In this document: piece after piece, positions 15,110-24,900 of the stretch
How the letters are laid out: the number at the start of each line of letters is the position of its first letter
Numbering within the stretch: position 1 is the first letter of the stretch
DNA from: Zoogloea sp041908905
GTDB lineage: Bacteria; Pseudomonadota; Gammaproteobacteria; Burkholderiales; Rhodocyclaceae
Reading direction: 5' to 3'
DNA length: 64,000 nucleotides
Assembly: GCF_041908905.1 (NCBI RefSeq)
Contig: NZ_JAYREK010000002.1
Coordinates: 186,001 to 250,000, forward strand
The notes under the pieces: model-generated
Database searches by the model: none
Seen by the model: only the letters and a program-made list of their open reading frames with translations
Told to the model about the DNA's origin: nothing
Position numbers and translations under genes: made by a program

Positions 15110-17794
15110 TCAGCCCAGCGCCTTGCCGACGATCTCGGCCACGTCGGGCGAGAGGCCCCCGGTGGCGGCCACCTTCTCGAGGGCCGGGCGGATGCGCGCC
15201 TGGATCTCGGGGGTGAACTTGCGCCAGCCCTCCAGCGCGCGGGCCATCCGCGCCGCCACCTGGGGGTTGTTGCGGTCGAGGGCGACCACCTGGTCGGCCC
15301 AGAAGGCGTAGCCGGCGCCATCGACGCGGTGGAACTCGGCGGGGTTGGCCTTGAAGTAGCCGCCCAGCAGCGCATACACCTTGTTGGGGTTGGAGAGGCT
15401 GAAGGCCGGATTGGCCATCAGCGCCCTCACCCGCTCCAGGGTGTCGGGCGCGGCGTCCGACCAGCGCCAGGCGCCGGCCTGCAGCTGGAACCACTTGTCG
15501 AGCACCAGCGCGTCGCCCTGGTAGCGCTGGTGGAAGGCCTCCAGCGCCTCGAAGCGGGCCGGGGCGTCGCTCTGCGCCAGGGCCGCCAGCGCACCGTAGC
15601 GCTCGGTCATGTTGCCGGCGTGCTCGAACTGCTTGAGCGCCAGGTCGATGGCCGTCGCCCCGCCCCAGGCGGTGAGGTAGCGCAGGCACAGGTTGCGCAG
15701 GCTGCGCCGGCCGGCGTCGGCCGGGTGGTAGCGGTATTCGCCTTCGACCTCGAGGTCGAGGTAGCGGCTGAGGAAATCCGCCTGCATCGCATGGGCCAGG
15801 CCGCGGGTGAGATGGATCAGCGCGGCGCGCAGCGGCGCCGGGTCGGCCGGCTGCATGCGCTCGAGCAGGTAGGCTTCGGACGGCAGCGCGAGGGTCTCGG
15901 CGACGAAGGCCGGGTCGAGGCTGTCGTTGATCAGCAACGCCCGGAAGGCGTGGCCGAAAGCCTGCGGCACCTCCAGCGCGCGGCCGGCGGCGGCATCCGC
16001 AGCCAGCGCCAGGATCACCCGCTCCATGTAGCGCTGGGCGGCATCCCAGCGGTTGAAGGGATCGGCGTCGTGGGCCATGCGGAAGGCCAGGCGCTCGTCG
16101 CCCTCGGCGATGTCGAGGATCACCGGCGCCGAGAAACCGCGCAGCACCGACGGCACCGGCTCGGCAGAGAGACCGGTGAAGGTCCAGCTGCGGGAGGCCT
16201 CCTTGAGCTCGAGCACGCGGGTGGTGTCGCCCGGGCCGGCTTCGCCGTCGAGCACCAGGGGCAGGTCGGCGCCGTCGGGCCCGAGCAGGCCGACCGCCAC
16301 CGGGATGTGCAGCGGCAGCTTGTCAGGCTGGCCGGCGGTGGGCGGGGTGTGCTGGGAGAGGGTGAGCGTGTAGCGGCCGGCGGCGGCGTCCCAGGCGCCC
16401 TCGGCCGTGAGGCGCGGGGTGCCGGCCTGGCTGTACCAGCGCATGAAGAGGTCGAGATCGACGCCGTTGGCCTCCGCCATGCAGCCGACGAAGTCGTCGC
16501 AGGTGACCGCCTGGCCGTCGTGGTAGGAGAAGTACAGGTCCATCCCGTTGCGGAAGCCCTCGCGGCCGAGCAGCGTATGCAGCATGCGGATGACCTCGGC
16601 GCCCTTCTCATACACCGTGGCGGTATAGAAGTTGTTGATCTCCTGGTAGCTGTCCGGGCGGATCGGGTGGGCCATCGGGCCGGCGTCTTCCGGGAACTGG
16701 GCGGCGCGCAGGCCGCGCACGTTGGCGATGCGGGTGACCGCCCGGGCCGAGGCCGCCGCGGCCGGCGAGTCGGAGGCCCGCGCCATCATGTCGGCGGTGA
16801 ACTGCTGGTCGCGGAAGACCGTGAGGCCCTCCTTCAGGGTGAGCTGGAACCAGTCGCGGCAGGTGACCCGGTTGCCCGTCCAGTTGTGGAAGTATTCGTG
16901 GGCGACGACGCTCTCGACGTTTTCAAAGTCCAGGTCGGTGCCGGTGTCGGGGTTGGCCAGCACGTACTTGGTGTTGAAGATGTTGAGGCCCTTGTTCTCC
17001 ATCGCCCCCATGTTGAAATCCGACACCGCGACGATCATGAAGCGGTCGAGGTCGAGCTCCAGGCCGAAGACCTCCTCGTCCCAGCGCAGGGAATGTACCA
17101 GCGAATCCATCGCGTGCGCGACCCGGTCGAGGTCGCGGGCCTCGACCCACACCTGCAGCAGCACCTCGCGGCCCGACATGGTGTCGACCTTGCGCTCCAG
17201 CGCCGCAAGGTTCGCCGCGACCAGGGCAAACAGGTAGGACGGCTTGGGGAAGGGGTCTTCCCAGCGGGCGAAGTGGCGGCCGTTGGGCAGCGTGCCGGTT
17301 TCGAGCAGGTTGCCGTTGGAGAGCAGCACCGGGCAGGTGGCGGCGTCGGCCTCGAGGCGCACCGTGAAGCGGGCCATCACGTCGGGCCGGTCGGGGAAAT
17401 AGGTGATGCGCCGGAAGCCCTCCGCCTCGCACTGGGTGAAGAACCCGCAGCGGGACTGGTACAGGCCGGACAGGGTGAGGTTGGCGGACGGGTCGATGCG
17501 GGTGACGATCTCGAGGATCACGGAATCGGCGGAGACGTCGATCTCGAGGCCGGAATCCGTCTCGCGGAGCTGCCCAGACGCCGGCGCAGCGCCGTCGATG
17601 GTGAGGGAGACGAGCTCAAGGGAGTCACCGAACAGCACGATCGGGCCAGCGGGCGCATCCTCGTTGCGCACGCACTGCAGGCGGCTGGTGACCCGGGTCG
17701 CCTGGGGGTCGAGGTGAAAATCGAGGTCGACGGTGGCGACGGTGTAGGCGAGGGGCTGGTAGGCGGAGCGGAGAATGGGGGTGCCGGGGGGCAT
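15110..17794 (-). CDS. pepN: Aminopeptidase N (zinc metallopeptidase, M1 family)
   Basis: An 894-residue cytosolic aminopeptidase; E. coli PepN has 870 residues. It removes N-terminal residues from peptides in the last step of protein turnover. The substrate-anchoring GAMEN motif is at residues 263-267. The zinc site HEXXH is His299-Glu300-x-x-His303, with the third ligand Glu322 in LTLKEGLTVF. The N-terminal beta domain, catalytic domain and C-terminal helical ARM-like domain (residues about 560-890) are all present. An AAGGAT site precedes the ATG. It is transcribed on its own, with a 240-bp gap before the polysaccharide island. Confidence 0.97.
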   Translation of the reverse strand: MPPGTPILRSAYQPLAYTVATVDLDFHLDPQATRVTSRLQCVRNEDAPAGPIVLFGDSLELVSLTIDGAAPASGQLRETDSGLEIDVSADSVILEIVTRIDPSANLTLSGLYQSRCGFFTQCEAEGFRRITYFPDRPDVMARFTVRLEADAATCPVLLSNGNLLETGTLPNGRHFARWEDPFPKPSYLFALVAANLAALERKVDTMSGREVLLQVWVEARDLDRVAHAMDSLVHSLRWDEEVFGLELDLDRFMIVAVSDFNMGAMENKGLNIFNTKYVLANPDTGTDLDFENVESVVAHEYFHNWTGNRVTCRDWFQLTLKEGLTVFRDQQFTADMMARASDSPAAAASARAVTRIANVRGLRAAQFPEDAGPMAHPIRPDSYQEINNFYTATVYEKGAEVIRMLHTLLGREGFRNGMDLYFSYHDGQAVTCDDFVGCMAEANGVDLDLFMRWYSQAGTPRLTAEGAWDAAAGRYTLTLSQHTPPTAGQPDKLPLHIPVAVGLLGPDGADLPLVLDGEAGPGDTTRVLELKEASRSWTFTGLSAEPVPSVLRGFSAPVILDIAEGDERLAFRMAHDADPFNRWDAAQRYMERVILALAADAAAGRALEVPQAFGHAFRALLINDSLDPAFVAETLALPSEAYLLERMQPADPAPLRAALIHLTRGLAHAMQADFLSRYLDLEVEGEYRYHPADAGRRSLRNLCLRYLTAWGGATAIDLALKQFEHAGNMTERYGALAALAQSDAPARFEALEAFHQRYQGDALVLDKWFQLQAGAWRWSDAAPDTLERVRALMANPAFSLSNPNKVYALLGGYFKANPAEFHRVDGAGYAFWADQVVALDRNNPQVAARMARALEGWRKFTPEIQARIRPALEKVAATGGLSPDVAEIVGKALG

Positions 17795-18034
17795 GGGGAT
17801 CCTTGGGTGTCAGTGGGAGCGAAGTTACGATGACGCTGGGGCTCGATCGTCTCGAACTCCTGCTTCGCCCAACTTATCTGCACGCTCCGTGTATTCGTCG
17901 CTCAGGACGGTAGGATACAAGGGTGAGGAATGTGTTGAATGGGATGCATAAAGACATCCCACTGATGACTGATGGATCCTTGTGCTCAAGAGATGAACTC
18001 CTCCGTGCTCAAATCCGTCTCACGCACGCAAGAA
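17795..18034. other. Boundary between pepN and the polysaccharide island
   Basis: No gene is seen. The gap marks the switch from about 70% GC to clearly lower GC. It contains an inverted repeat, TGGGATG (17940-17946) and CATCCCA (17955-17961), with an 8-nt loop but no T-run on either strand. The pepN promoter must lie on the left side of this gap. Confidence 0.5.
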
Positions 18035-18973
18035 TTAGGCATCAGGACTGCTGGCAATGTAGTCTTTCATCCAGTCTAGTGTCTGTCGCAGGCCCTCGTG
18101 CAGACTGACGCAAGGCGACCACCCCAACTCACCATTGGCACGGGAAATATCCAGGACACTTTTCGGAATGTCGAAACCACGAGGCGGATGATAGATTACT
18201 TCGGCCTTCTTACCGGAAAGTTCCTCGATAGCAACAAGGATCTCACGCAATGAAACCCCCTGCCCTGCACCTATATTGAATACGAAATAACGCCCACGGT
18301 AAGCTGCTGCAGCTCTCATGGCTGCAACGACATCCTTCACGAATACATAATCCCGAACGACTGAGCCGTCGCCCCACAAGTCAAGAACATGATTTCTCAG
18401 GATGCGCCCCGAAAAAACGGCGATCACACCCTGAATAGCGTCAGGTCGTTGCCCTGGCCCGTAGGGATTGGCGATGCGCAACACCACCGAATTAACTCCG
18501 TGTAGTTCCCGATAAAGCTGCAGATACTTTTCGATTGCCAGCTTGGTGATGCCATAAGAGCATAAAGGATCGGTAGGATGATCCTCTCTAACCACATCCC
18601 CCTTCAAATTACCATACACCGTTCCGCCAGACGAGGTGAAGACGATCCGTACATTGTGACGCCTTGCAGCCTCCAACAGGTGTAGCGAACCTAGCACGTT
18701 GCCCGTCACGTCCGAGATGGGATCGTCATTGGACGACTTGGGGACACTTGTAGAGATTAAGTGATAGCAGACCTTGACCCCCTGCAGAATCTCGCCCCAC
18801 CGAAGTTCCCGCTGAAAATCACCCGCGATGCACTTGAGCTGGGGATGCACTGGCGTAATCAGCTGCAGCGACTCCGCCCGGTCATATGCCAGGACCTCAT
18901 GACCATTTTCCAGCAAATCATCGACCAAATGCCTGCCAATAAAACCGCATGCCCCAAGCACTAAACAACGCAT
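18035..18973 (-). CDS. NAD-dependent sugar epimerase/dehydratase (UDP-glucose 4-epimerase-like)
   Basis: A 312-residue extended short-chain dehydrogenase. The NAD-binding GACGFIGRHL motif is at residues 7-16. The catalytic Ser/Thr region FTSSGGTVYG is followed by the active-site YGITK (YxxxK). The domain then continues with RIANPYGPGQRPD, a nucleotide-sugar contact motif typical of GalE-like enzymes. It probably makes a UDP- or dTDP-sugar for the polysaccharide assembled by the neighbouring transferases; the exact sugar cannot be read from sequence. The start overlaps the end of the glycosyltransferase gene by 13 bp, so it is the last gene of the leftward island operon. Confidence 0.85.
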   Translation of the reverse strand: MRCLVLGACGFIGRHLVDDLLENGHEVLAYDRAESLQLITPVHPQLKCIAGDFQRELRWGEILQGVKVCYHLISTSVPKSSNDDPISDVTGNVLGSLHLLEAARRHNVRIVFTSSGGTVYGNLKGDVVREDHPTDPLCSYGITKLAIEKYLQLYRELHGVNSVVLRIANPYGPGQRPDAIQGVIAVFSGRILRNHVLDLWGDGSVVRDYVFVKDVVAAMRAAAAYRGRYFVFNIGAGQGVSLREILVAIEELSGKKAEVIYHPPRGFDIPKSVLDISRANGELGWSPCVSLHEGLRQTLDWMKDYIASSPDA

Positions 18974-20478
18974 GATTCGACTCCTCCAGAGCTCCCTTGC
19001 TGGGCGTCAGCAAGAGGGGACATATAACCCGGAACCGCAGCCAATGCTTGGGCAAAGGCTAAGTCCGAATGCTCGCTTTTCACATACTCGCGGGCCGCTG
19101 CAGCCTTCGCCTCTGCCTGCGCAGGAGAGTCCAGTGCCTCCTCGATTCGGTCGACATAGAGCGCGACGTTTTCAATTTCCGCCACCGGGTAACCGCGTTC
19201 CTCGGTCACTATATCGCCGACGCCACCTACGCGAGACGCCACGATAGGGATCGAGGCAAGAGCGGCCGCGATGACCATTGTCGGCGTCCCATCCCATTGA
19301 GATGTGTAAAAGAACACTGGAAACTCTGTGAACGGCAGACTCTCGACACCATCGAAACCGCCTTTCATGCGCACGTTCTTCAGTTGCCTGAGACTGTCGA
19401 CGACTCCAGTTTTATAGTCGAGCATCGCATCGCCATAGACATGGAACTCAACATCGGGCAGTGCCTGTGCAACAGCCAGCAACAGGTCGGGGCGCTTCTG
19501 GCGATCGAGTCGTCCAGCCCACAGCACCTTGCGCCCTTGCGGCTTCCGGACCGCCGGGACAGAAAACGATGCATCAACTGGACTCTTCAAAACGCGGAAC
19601 AGTTCGGGCCGATAACCATAGGTCCTATGAAGCAGTTCAGGAAAAGCATGATTATCGGAAAACACGTTCGTCAGCCGGCGATAACAATCGGGCAAATACT
19701 GGCGGGCAAACCCCACAGGCTGACCGTATCGATCGAAATCGTCGCAGTAGATCGATGCAAAGATGCGGGTGCGCTGCGTTATCGCCAGGCCGTAACGGCA
19801 GACGACCTCCCAAACGTGTCGGGAATTGATGATGTGCAGGGTGTCAATCTGCAGCTGGACCAACATCCGCACGAGCAGCAGCAGCAGTTCATCATGGGAA
19901 ATCTCGCCCACGAAGCGCGATGCGTCGGCCACATCGACACCGGCAGGAATCCTCGATAACCACGGCGAGTCGCCAGGCTCGGTCATGATGACCAGAACCT
20001 TGCCACCCTGCGTCCGGGCGCTTGCTTCAATGTGCTTTAAGGTCACTAGATCCGCCCCGCCGCGCTTGAGCCAGGGGATCGCGAAGCAATGAGTGTAGTG
20101 CTCGGAAGAGCAGCACTCCATCAACTCCCGATATATCTTGCCCGGGCGCGGCATGACGGGAAATGAATAATAACGGCAATTAGCCAGAAACTGATCCGTC
20201 GGATACAGAATAGGATCGACATCCCGCGCCAAGTCCCTCATCTCATCCAGGACCCAACCTGGAATCGCGGGCGGCATCCAGACGACGCTCTGCGGAACCG
20301 GCCCTATCTCGGACGGTGCCGGGATGTAGGCGCCATACTCGGGAAATAGATATGTCTTGATCCGGTAACTCATCCGAATGTAGTTCTGGCGGAACCGGTT
20401 GCCGAAAACAGAGGTGAGCGAACGATCGAGTGCCAGATGCACGAACCGGAGGAACATGAATATACTACGGCGGTTCAT
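18961..20478 (-). CDS. Glycosyltransferase, GT4 (GT-B) family
   Basis: A 505-residue protein. The C-terminal half has the GT4 hallmarks: VLWAGRLDRQKRPDLLLAVAQAL near residue 320 (nucleotide-sugar domain start) and a TPTMVIAAALASIPIVASRVGGVGDIV stretch near residue 415, which carries the donor-binding region; the usual E-x7-E motif is altered here. The N-terminal 150 residues are less conserved and have an amphipathic, basic start (MNRRSIFMFLRFVHLAL), possibly membrane-associating. It is expected to add a sugar to the O-antigen or its adaptor on the cytoplasmic face. It overlaps its upstream gene by 4 bp (ATGA) and the downstream epimerase by 13 bp. Confidence 0.85.
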   Translation of the reverse strand: MNRRSIFMFLRFVHLALDRSLTSVFGNRFRQNYIRMSYRIKTYLFPEYGAYIPAPSEIGPVPQSVVWMPPAIPGWVLDEMRDLARDVDPILYPTDQFLANCRYYSFPVMPRPGKIYRELMECCSSEHYTHCFAIPWLKRGGADLVTLKHIEASARTQGGKVLVIMTEPGDSPWLSRIPAGVDVADASRFVGEISHDELLLLLVRMLVQLQIDTLHIINSRHVWEVVCRYGLAITQRTRIFASIYCDDFDRYGQPVGFARQYLPDCYRRLTNVFSDNHAFPELLHRTYGYRPELFRVLKSPVDASFSVPAVRKPQGRKVLWAGRLDRQKRPDLLLAVAQALPDVEFHVYGDAMLDYKTGVVDSLRQLKNVRMKGGFDGVESLPFTEFPVFFYTSQWDGTPTMVIAAALASIPIVASRVGGVGDIVTEERGYPVAEIENVALYVDRIEEALDSPAQAEAKAAAAREYVKSEHSDLAFAQALAAVPGYMSPLADAQQGSSGGVESCVV

Positions 20479-21227
20479 AGCGTGTCCTTGATGAGGGCGT
20501 TAAGGGCAAAAAGGCGAGTTGGAGGAACAATGGCTCCAAATGCCGTGTCTGAAGTGACACGGCTCACCTTCTTCCGGCGATAAAAGCCCACTGCCCCCCA
20601 TACCAACCTATGCTCGAACCCAGCGGCAATAATTTCGCAATTCCAATGCCAGTCCTCATAGCCAAACCCGGTTTGAGCAGGACGAGCCTCCGAATAAGGA
20701 CAGGCCAGATAGACACCACGCTTCGCGAACGTCCATGCGGTCCAGTAGTTCGAAACTAATAACCCATCTTGCTCATAGTACTGACCCGCCTGATCGACCT
20801 GCCAACAATATGCTGCTTGCGAGCCAAAATTCACGACGAACTCAGGATGCAAAACAGCGTGGTCGCCATACTCCCTAAGGTAGAACCAGGCGCGCTCGAT
20901 CCAATTTGTTGAGAAGTAATCGTCACCATCCAGAATGGCCACCGCAGCTCCTCGCGCCGCCTGAATACCTGCGTTGCGAGAGGGGCCAGCATCACGGTAA
21001 TCCACCTCCACGATCTGGACCTTGCCCGCCGCGGCAGGGTGCGCCATCAGCACGTTCCGCGTCTCGTCGTCCACCGCATCCAGCACCCACACATATTCAG
21101 TGGTGATTCCAGCAGCTTCAGCGTATCTACGGCAGCGCTCGATGGAGTTCAGCGTTGAATGCGCAAGCACGCCTTCGCCATGAAAGGTGATCAACAGACT
21201 CACATCAACAGCATCATTTCTATTCAT
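20475..21227 (-). CDS. Glycosyltransferase, GT2 (GT-A) family
   Basis: A 250-residue GT-A fold transferase. The first strand is VDVSLLITFHGEG (residues about 7-19), followed by the DAGPSRNAGIQAARGAAVAILDGDDYF region with the metal-binding LDGDD (DxD) motif near residue 100. It is shorter than most GT2 enzymes but complete through the acceptor region (GFGYEDWHWN). Its end overlaps the GT4 gene by 4 bp. It probably adds one sugar of the repeat unit or the chain-start adaptor; donor and linkage are unknown. Confidence 0.83.
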   Translation of the reverse strand: MNRNDAVDVSLLITFHGEGVLAHSTLNSIERCRRYAEAAGITTEYVWVLDAVDDETRNVLMAHPAAAGKVQIVEVDYRDAGPSRNAGIQAARGAAVAILDGDDYFSTNWIERAWFYLREYGDHAVLHPEFVVNFGSQAAYCWQVDQAGQYYEQDGLLVSNYWTAWTFAKRGVYLACPYSEARPAQTGFGYEDWHWNCEIIAAGFEHRLVWGAVGFYRRKKVSRVTSDTAFGAIVPPTRLFALNALIKDTL

Positions 21228-21298
21228 TTACCGAATTCTTTCAAGCTTTATCGATCTTTGCGGTCTGTATGCTCACGCCTCCAGGCCGGGCCAGCTGA

Positions 21299-21883
21299 TT
21301 ATTTGACCATTTTGCTTTCCAGCATGCCGACGAGTTCGGCGTTGTTCTTCGCCTTCGCCAGATCGAGTGCGGTGTAGCCATCAGTCTTCTTGATGCTGAG
21401 GTCGGCGCCGGCATCTAGGAGCACCTGGACAAGCTCCTTGTTTTCCTTCCAGACAGCCTCCATCAGCGCAGTGCTGCCCTCGGAGGTCTTGGCATTGATA
21501 TCAGCTTTTTTTCCCAGGAGAAGCTTCACGACCTCGACCTGTCCTTGAGACGCGGCGCCTATTAGCGGAGTCAGGCCAACCTGTGTCGCAATATTAGGAT
21601 TGGCATTGTTATTGAGTAGCAACTCGACGACTTCCTTCTTTCCGGCCCATGCCGCAGTGTGAAGCGGAGTATTGCCGGCGTTGTCCTTAGCGTTCGGATC
21701 AAGGCCAGCCTTGAGCAGCAATTCGAGGCTGCGCTTATCTCCCTGAGAGGCCGAGTAAGTCAGGCCTTCGGCAGAGACGGACACGCCATTTTTGCTCAGT
21801 TCGGCGATTGCATCATCCTTGGCACTGCAACCGGCAAGCCCAAGGAACGCCACGGTAGACAGCAAAAAGATTTTGCTTTTCAT
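21299..21883 (-). CDS. Ankyrin-repeat lipoprotein
   Basis: A 194-residue protein. The first 19 residues are a lipoprotein signal with lipobox LAGC (lipidated Cys19). The rest is four to five ankyrin repeats (GNTPLHTAAWAGKKEVVELLL, GLTPLIGAASQGQVEVVKLLL, GSTALMEAVWKENKELVQVLL, GYTALDLAKAKNNAELVGMLE). Start 21883 follows a GGAGAG site; an in-frame ATG 21 bp upstream would spoil the signal peptide. The residue after the lipid Cys is Ser, so outer-membrane sorting is expected. Ankyrin repeats bind proteins; the partner is unknown. Its position between the methyltransferase and glycosyltransferase genes is unusual for a polysaccharide operon. Confidence 0.85.
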   Translation of the reverse strand: MKSKIFLLSTVAFLGLAGCSAKDDAIAELSKNGVSVSAEGLTYSASQGDKRSLELLLKAGLDPNAKDNAGNTPLHTAAWAGKKEVVELLLNNNANPNIATQVGLTPLIGAASQGQVEVVKLLLGKKADINAKTSEGSTALMEAVWKENKELVQVLLDAGADLSIKKTDGYTALDLAKAKNNAELVGMLESKMVK

Positions 21884-21900
21884 TTCATCTCTCCAAAAAA

Positions 21901-24900
21901 TCAAAAAAAGTCAAAAAACCCAAGCTTCCTAGCAAGCTTGAAAAAACGGCTCTGTTTCAGCTGGGCTGCCTTGTCCCGGGCTATTTCTAGGTCGGCGGCA
22001 AGGCGGGCGTTGTCCGTGCCCAGCGCCGCCAACCGGCTTCCAGCACCAGCTAGCGCGGCCTCTAGTCTTTCAATCTCCGACCGCTGCACCTCAAGGTGTC
22101 GTTGCCGGACATCGAGTTCCATCCCTTGCGATTTCCATTGAGACTCAAGCCATTCCTTACCTGCGGAAAACGCTTCCAGTTCCACATCCTTCGCACGGAG
22201 CTGCTCCTGCAATGTCATCCGCTGGTACTCTAACCAATCCTTGTTCGCCGTGAGACTGACCAGTTCGGATTTTGCAGCTTCCCATTGCCCCTCCAGCCAA
22301 GCCTTGCCCTCCAGCACGCTTTCGAGTTCGGCAGCCTGGCGCACCAACGCTTGTTGGCCAGCCTCCCACCGGGCCTCCAGCCAGCGCTTGCCCTCCAGCA
22401 CGCTTTCGAGTTCGGCAGTCTGGCGCATCAACGCTTGTTGGCCAGCCTCCCACTGGGCCTCCAGCCAGCGCTTGCCCTCCAGCACGCTTTCGAGTTCGGC
22501 AGTCTGGCGCACCAACGCTTGTTGGCCAGCCTCCCACTGGGCCTCCAGCCAGCGCTTGCCCTCCAGCACCGTTTCGAGTTCGGCAGTCTTATGCGCAAGT
22601 GCTTGCTGAGCCACCTCCCATTGGGCCCCTACCCAGAGCTTGCCTTCCTGCACCTGTTCAAGCGCCGCGGACTTCCGTTCGAGGGCATCCTCCAGAGCTC
22701 TCCATTGCCCCTCCAACCATGCCTTGCCGGCCTCCAGGGTGGCCACGGCCTGTCGAAGATGCTCCCGCTCCGCTTCCGAGGCCCGCCACTGGGTTTCGAG
22801 CCACGCCTTGCCTTCTTCAAGCATTTTCACGGCGTCAAAAGCCTCGGCACTTGCATTGCGCTGACGCAGCAACTCAGCCTGGAGAGACGCAGTCTGCGCC
22901 TCCAGCCAATCTTTCGCGCCGGATAGGTGGCTCAGTTCATCGTCGCGAAGCCGAATCTCCTGCTGCAATGCACCCCACTGCTGCTCAAGCCAGCCCCTTC
23001 CACGCTCCAGTTGATCAAGTCCGGTCTGCTGCTCCAGAAAATCCCGCCGCAAATCAGCAAGCAAATGCTCGACAGCGGCGAACGACTCCAACCGGAACAC
23101 ACTATCCGCGTGGCATTCATCGTAAAAAATACCCGGGCGCTGGGCTAGATCGCCCGCGTGGGCCGCCGCTGCTACCAACCTTCCGCACAAAGCAAGGGTG
23201 ACGGCGAGTTCCCGAATCTCGAAAACCGCTGGCCTGGCTTCATAGCCCCGTATCAGTCGCTCCCCCAAGGATTTGCTGCTCTGCTGGAAAGCATCCCACC
23301 ATATGCGCTCGGCCTCGGCCCCCCGCCCTTGCCCTGCCAGCAGAAGCCCGAGGAGATAAGCCGCCTCTGCAGGCTTAGTGAGCAAGGTGGCGCTGTAATC
23401 GGCTACAGGTGCTTTGATCACGCCACCAAAATAACGCTGCGCCATGTCCCGCACGCCCCTCGACAAGGCTAGCAAGCCACCGACGTACATCAACGAAACC
23501 CGCCAGCGCAGCACGTTGGGATTGGACTCGTCCACGACATGGGCGAGATAGCCGTCGATACGCTCCAGTAGCTCATTACCCAACGCTTTATCACTATTCG
23601 CCAGCGCGCAATAAGCCAGGACGCACAGCGCGGCGCCTCTGTCGGCGGCGCCAGTTTCGGCGTCGTTCCAGACTGCTTCGGCCCAGCGGATGCGAAGGCT
23701 CGTGTTCTCGGTGCGCAGCCCGATGGAAACCATCGATCGGATCAGCCATGGATTGGAATAGTCCCGCATGAACGCCAACGCGTTTCCGGCCTCGCGCTGC
23801 TCGTCGGCCGAGAAAACGTGCTCGCGGTAGGGCACGCGGCGACCGTCCAATGGACTCTTGGCAGCCACGGCCAGCAACCATTCGGCCTCGATCTCATCCT
23901 GATCAACCGGGATATCGGTCAGAGAGCGCGGTCTTTTCAGCCAAATGCAACCTCCTCCCGGTTTCTTGATGCGATCAGCCGTCTGCCCAACCAAGCGCTC
24001 AAGGTCAAAATACTGGCTCAGCTCAGCGACAAAGCGTTTTTTGTCATAAACGTGAAAATGGAAGGGATTAGGATCCAGACCCGTTTCGTCGCTCCAATCA
24101 TGGGGCACACTACAGGTAAGACGCCCCCCCGGGGTAAGCACCCGCTGAAACTCCGCCAGGAGGCGAACGGGATCCTGCACATGCTCGAGGGTTTCAAAGC
24201 AAAGGACGTGATCAATAGAATCATCCGGGATGTCAGCAAGGCAATCCGGTAGCATTCCCCGACGGAACGATGTGTTCTCTCCACCAAAATTGAGCTGGGC
24301 GTAGTCGATGCCATATTCACTAGCATCGATGCCAATAAAACTACGGGCTCGCGTTTCGCTGCGCGCCACATAAGTACCATAGCCAAGTCCGCACGCGGCA
24401 TCCAGCACCGCGTCACCCGGGCGGATGAATCTGGCGGCAAAATGATAACGTCCGACGTGCGCATCGGAGCGGCTGCCCGATTCGCGTAGCATATCCATGT
24501 GGAGATCACGCTCTTCACGCAATGAGTCCATAGGATAGCGCGACCACGCGTCCGCGGGAACCTTCTCGAGAGGGATGAAAACCCGTTCGCCATCACGCTC
24601 GAGAGAGGCGTAATCATTGCTCCGATAATACAGCGGATGCTTCCGAAATCCCGCGTCAAAGCAGACGATCTCCCAGCCCCGACGGGTGCGCAGCGAATCG
24701 TCTTCTACTTTGCCGATATCGATGGACAATATCAATGATCGTCGCGTCACACGCTTGATTTCTGCAAGAATGAGAGGGAGCGACTCATCCGAGCAAAACT
24801 CGAGCTCGTCAAATAAGACAACCGCATCGAAGCTCTCATCCGCAAACGAAAGACTGCCCGGCGAACCGCGGTCGGAGGCACTCAGCGCATGGCCGCATGC

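Noticed and set aside
22307..22642. CRISPR-like array
   Set aside because: The repeats are 84 bp, contiguous without spacers, and code for heptad repeats in a conserved frame.
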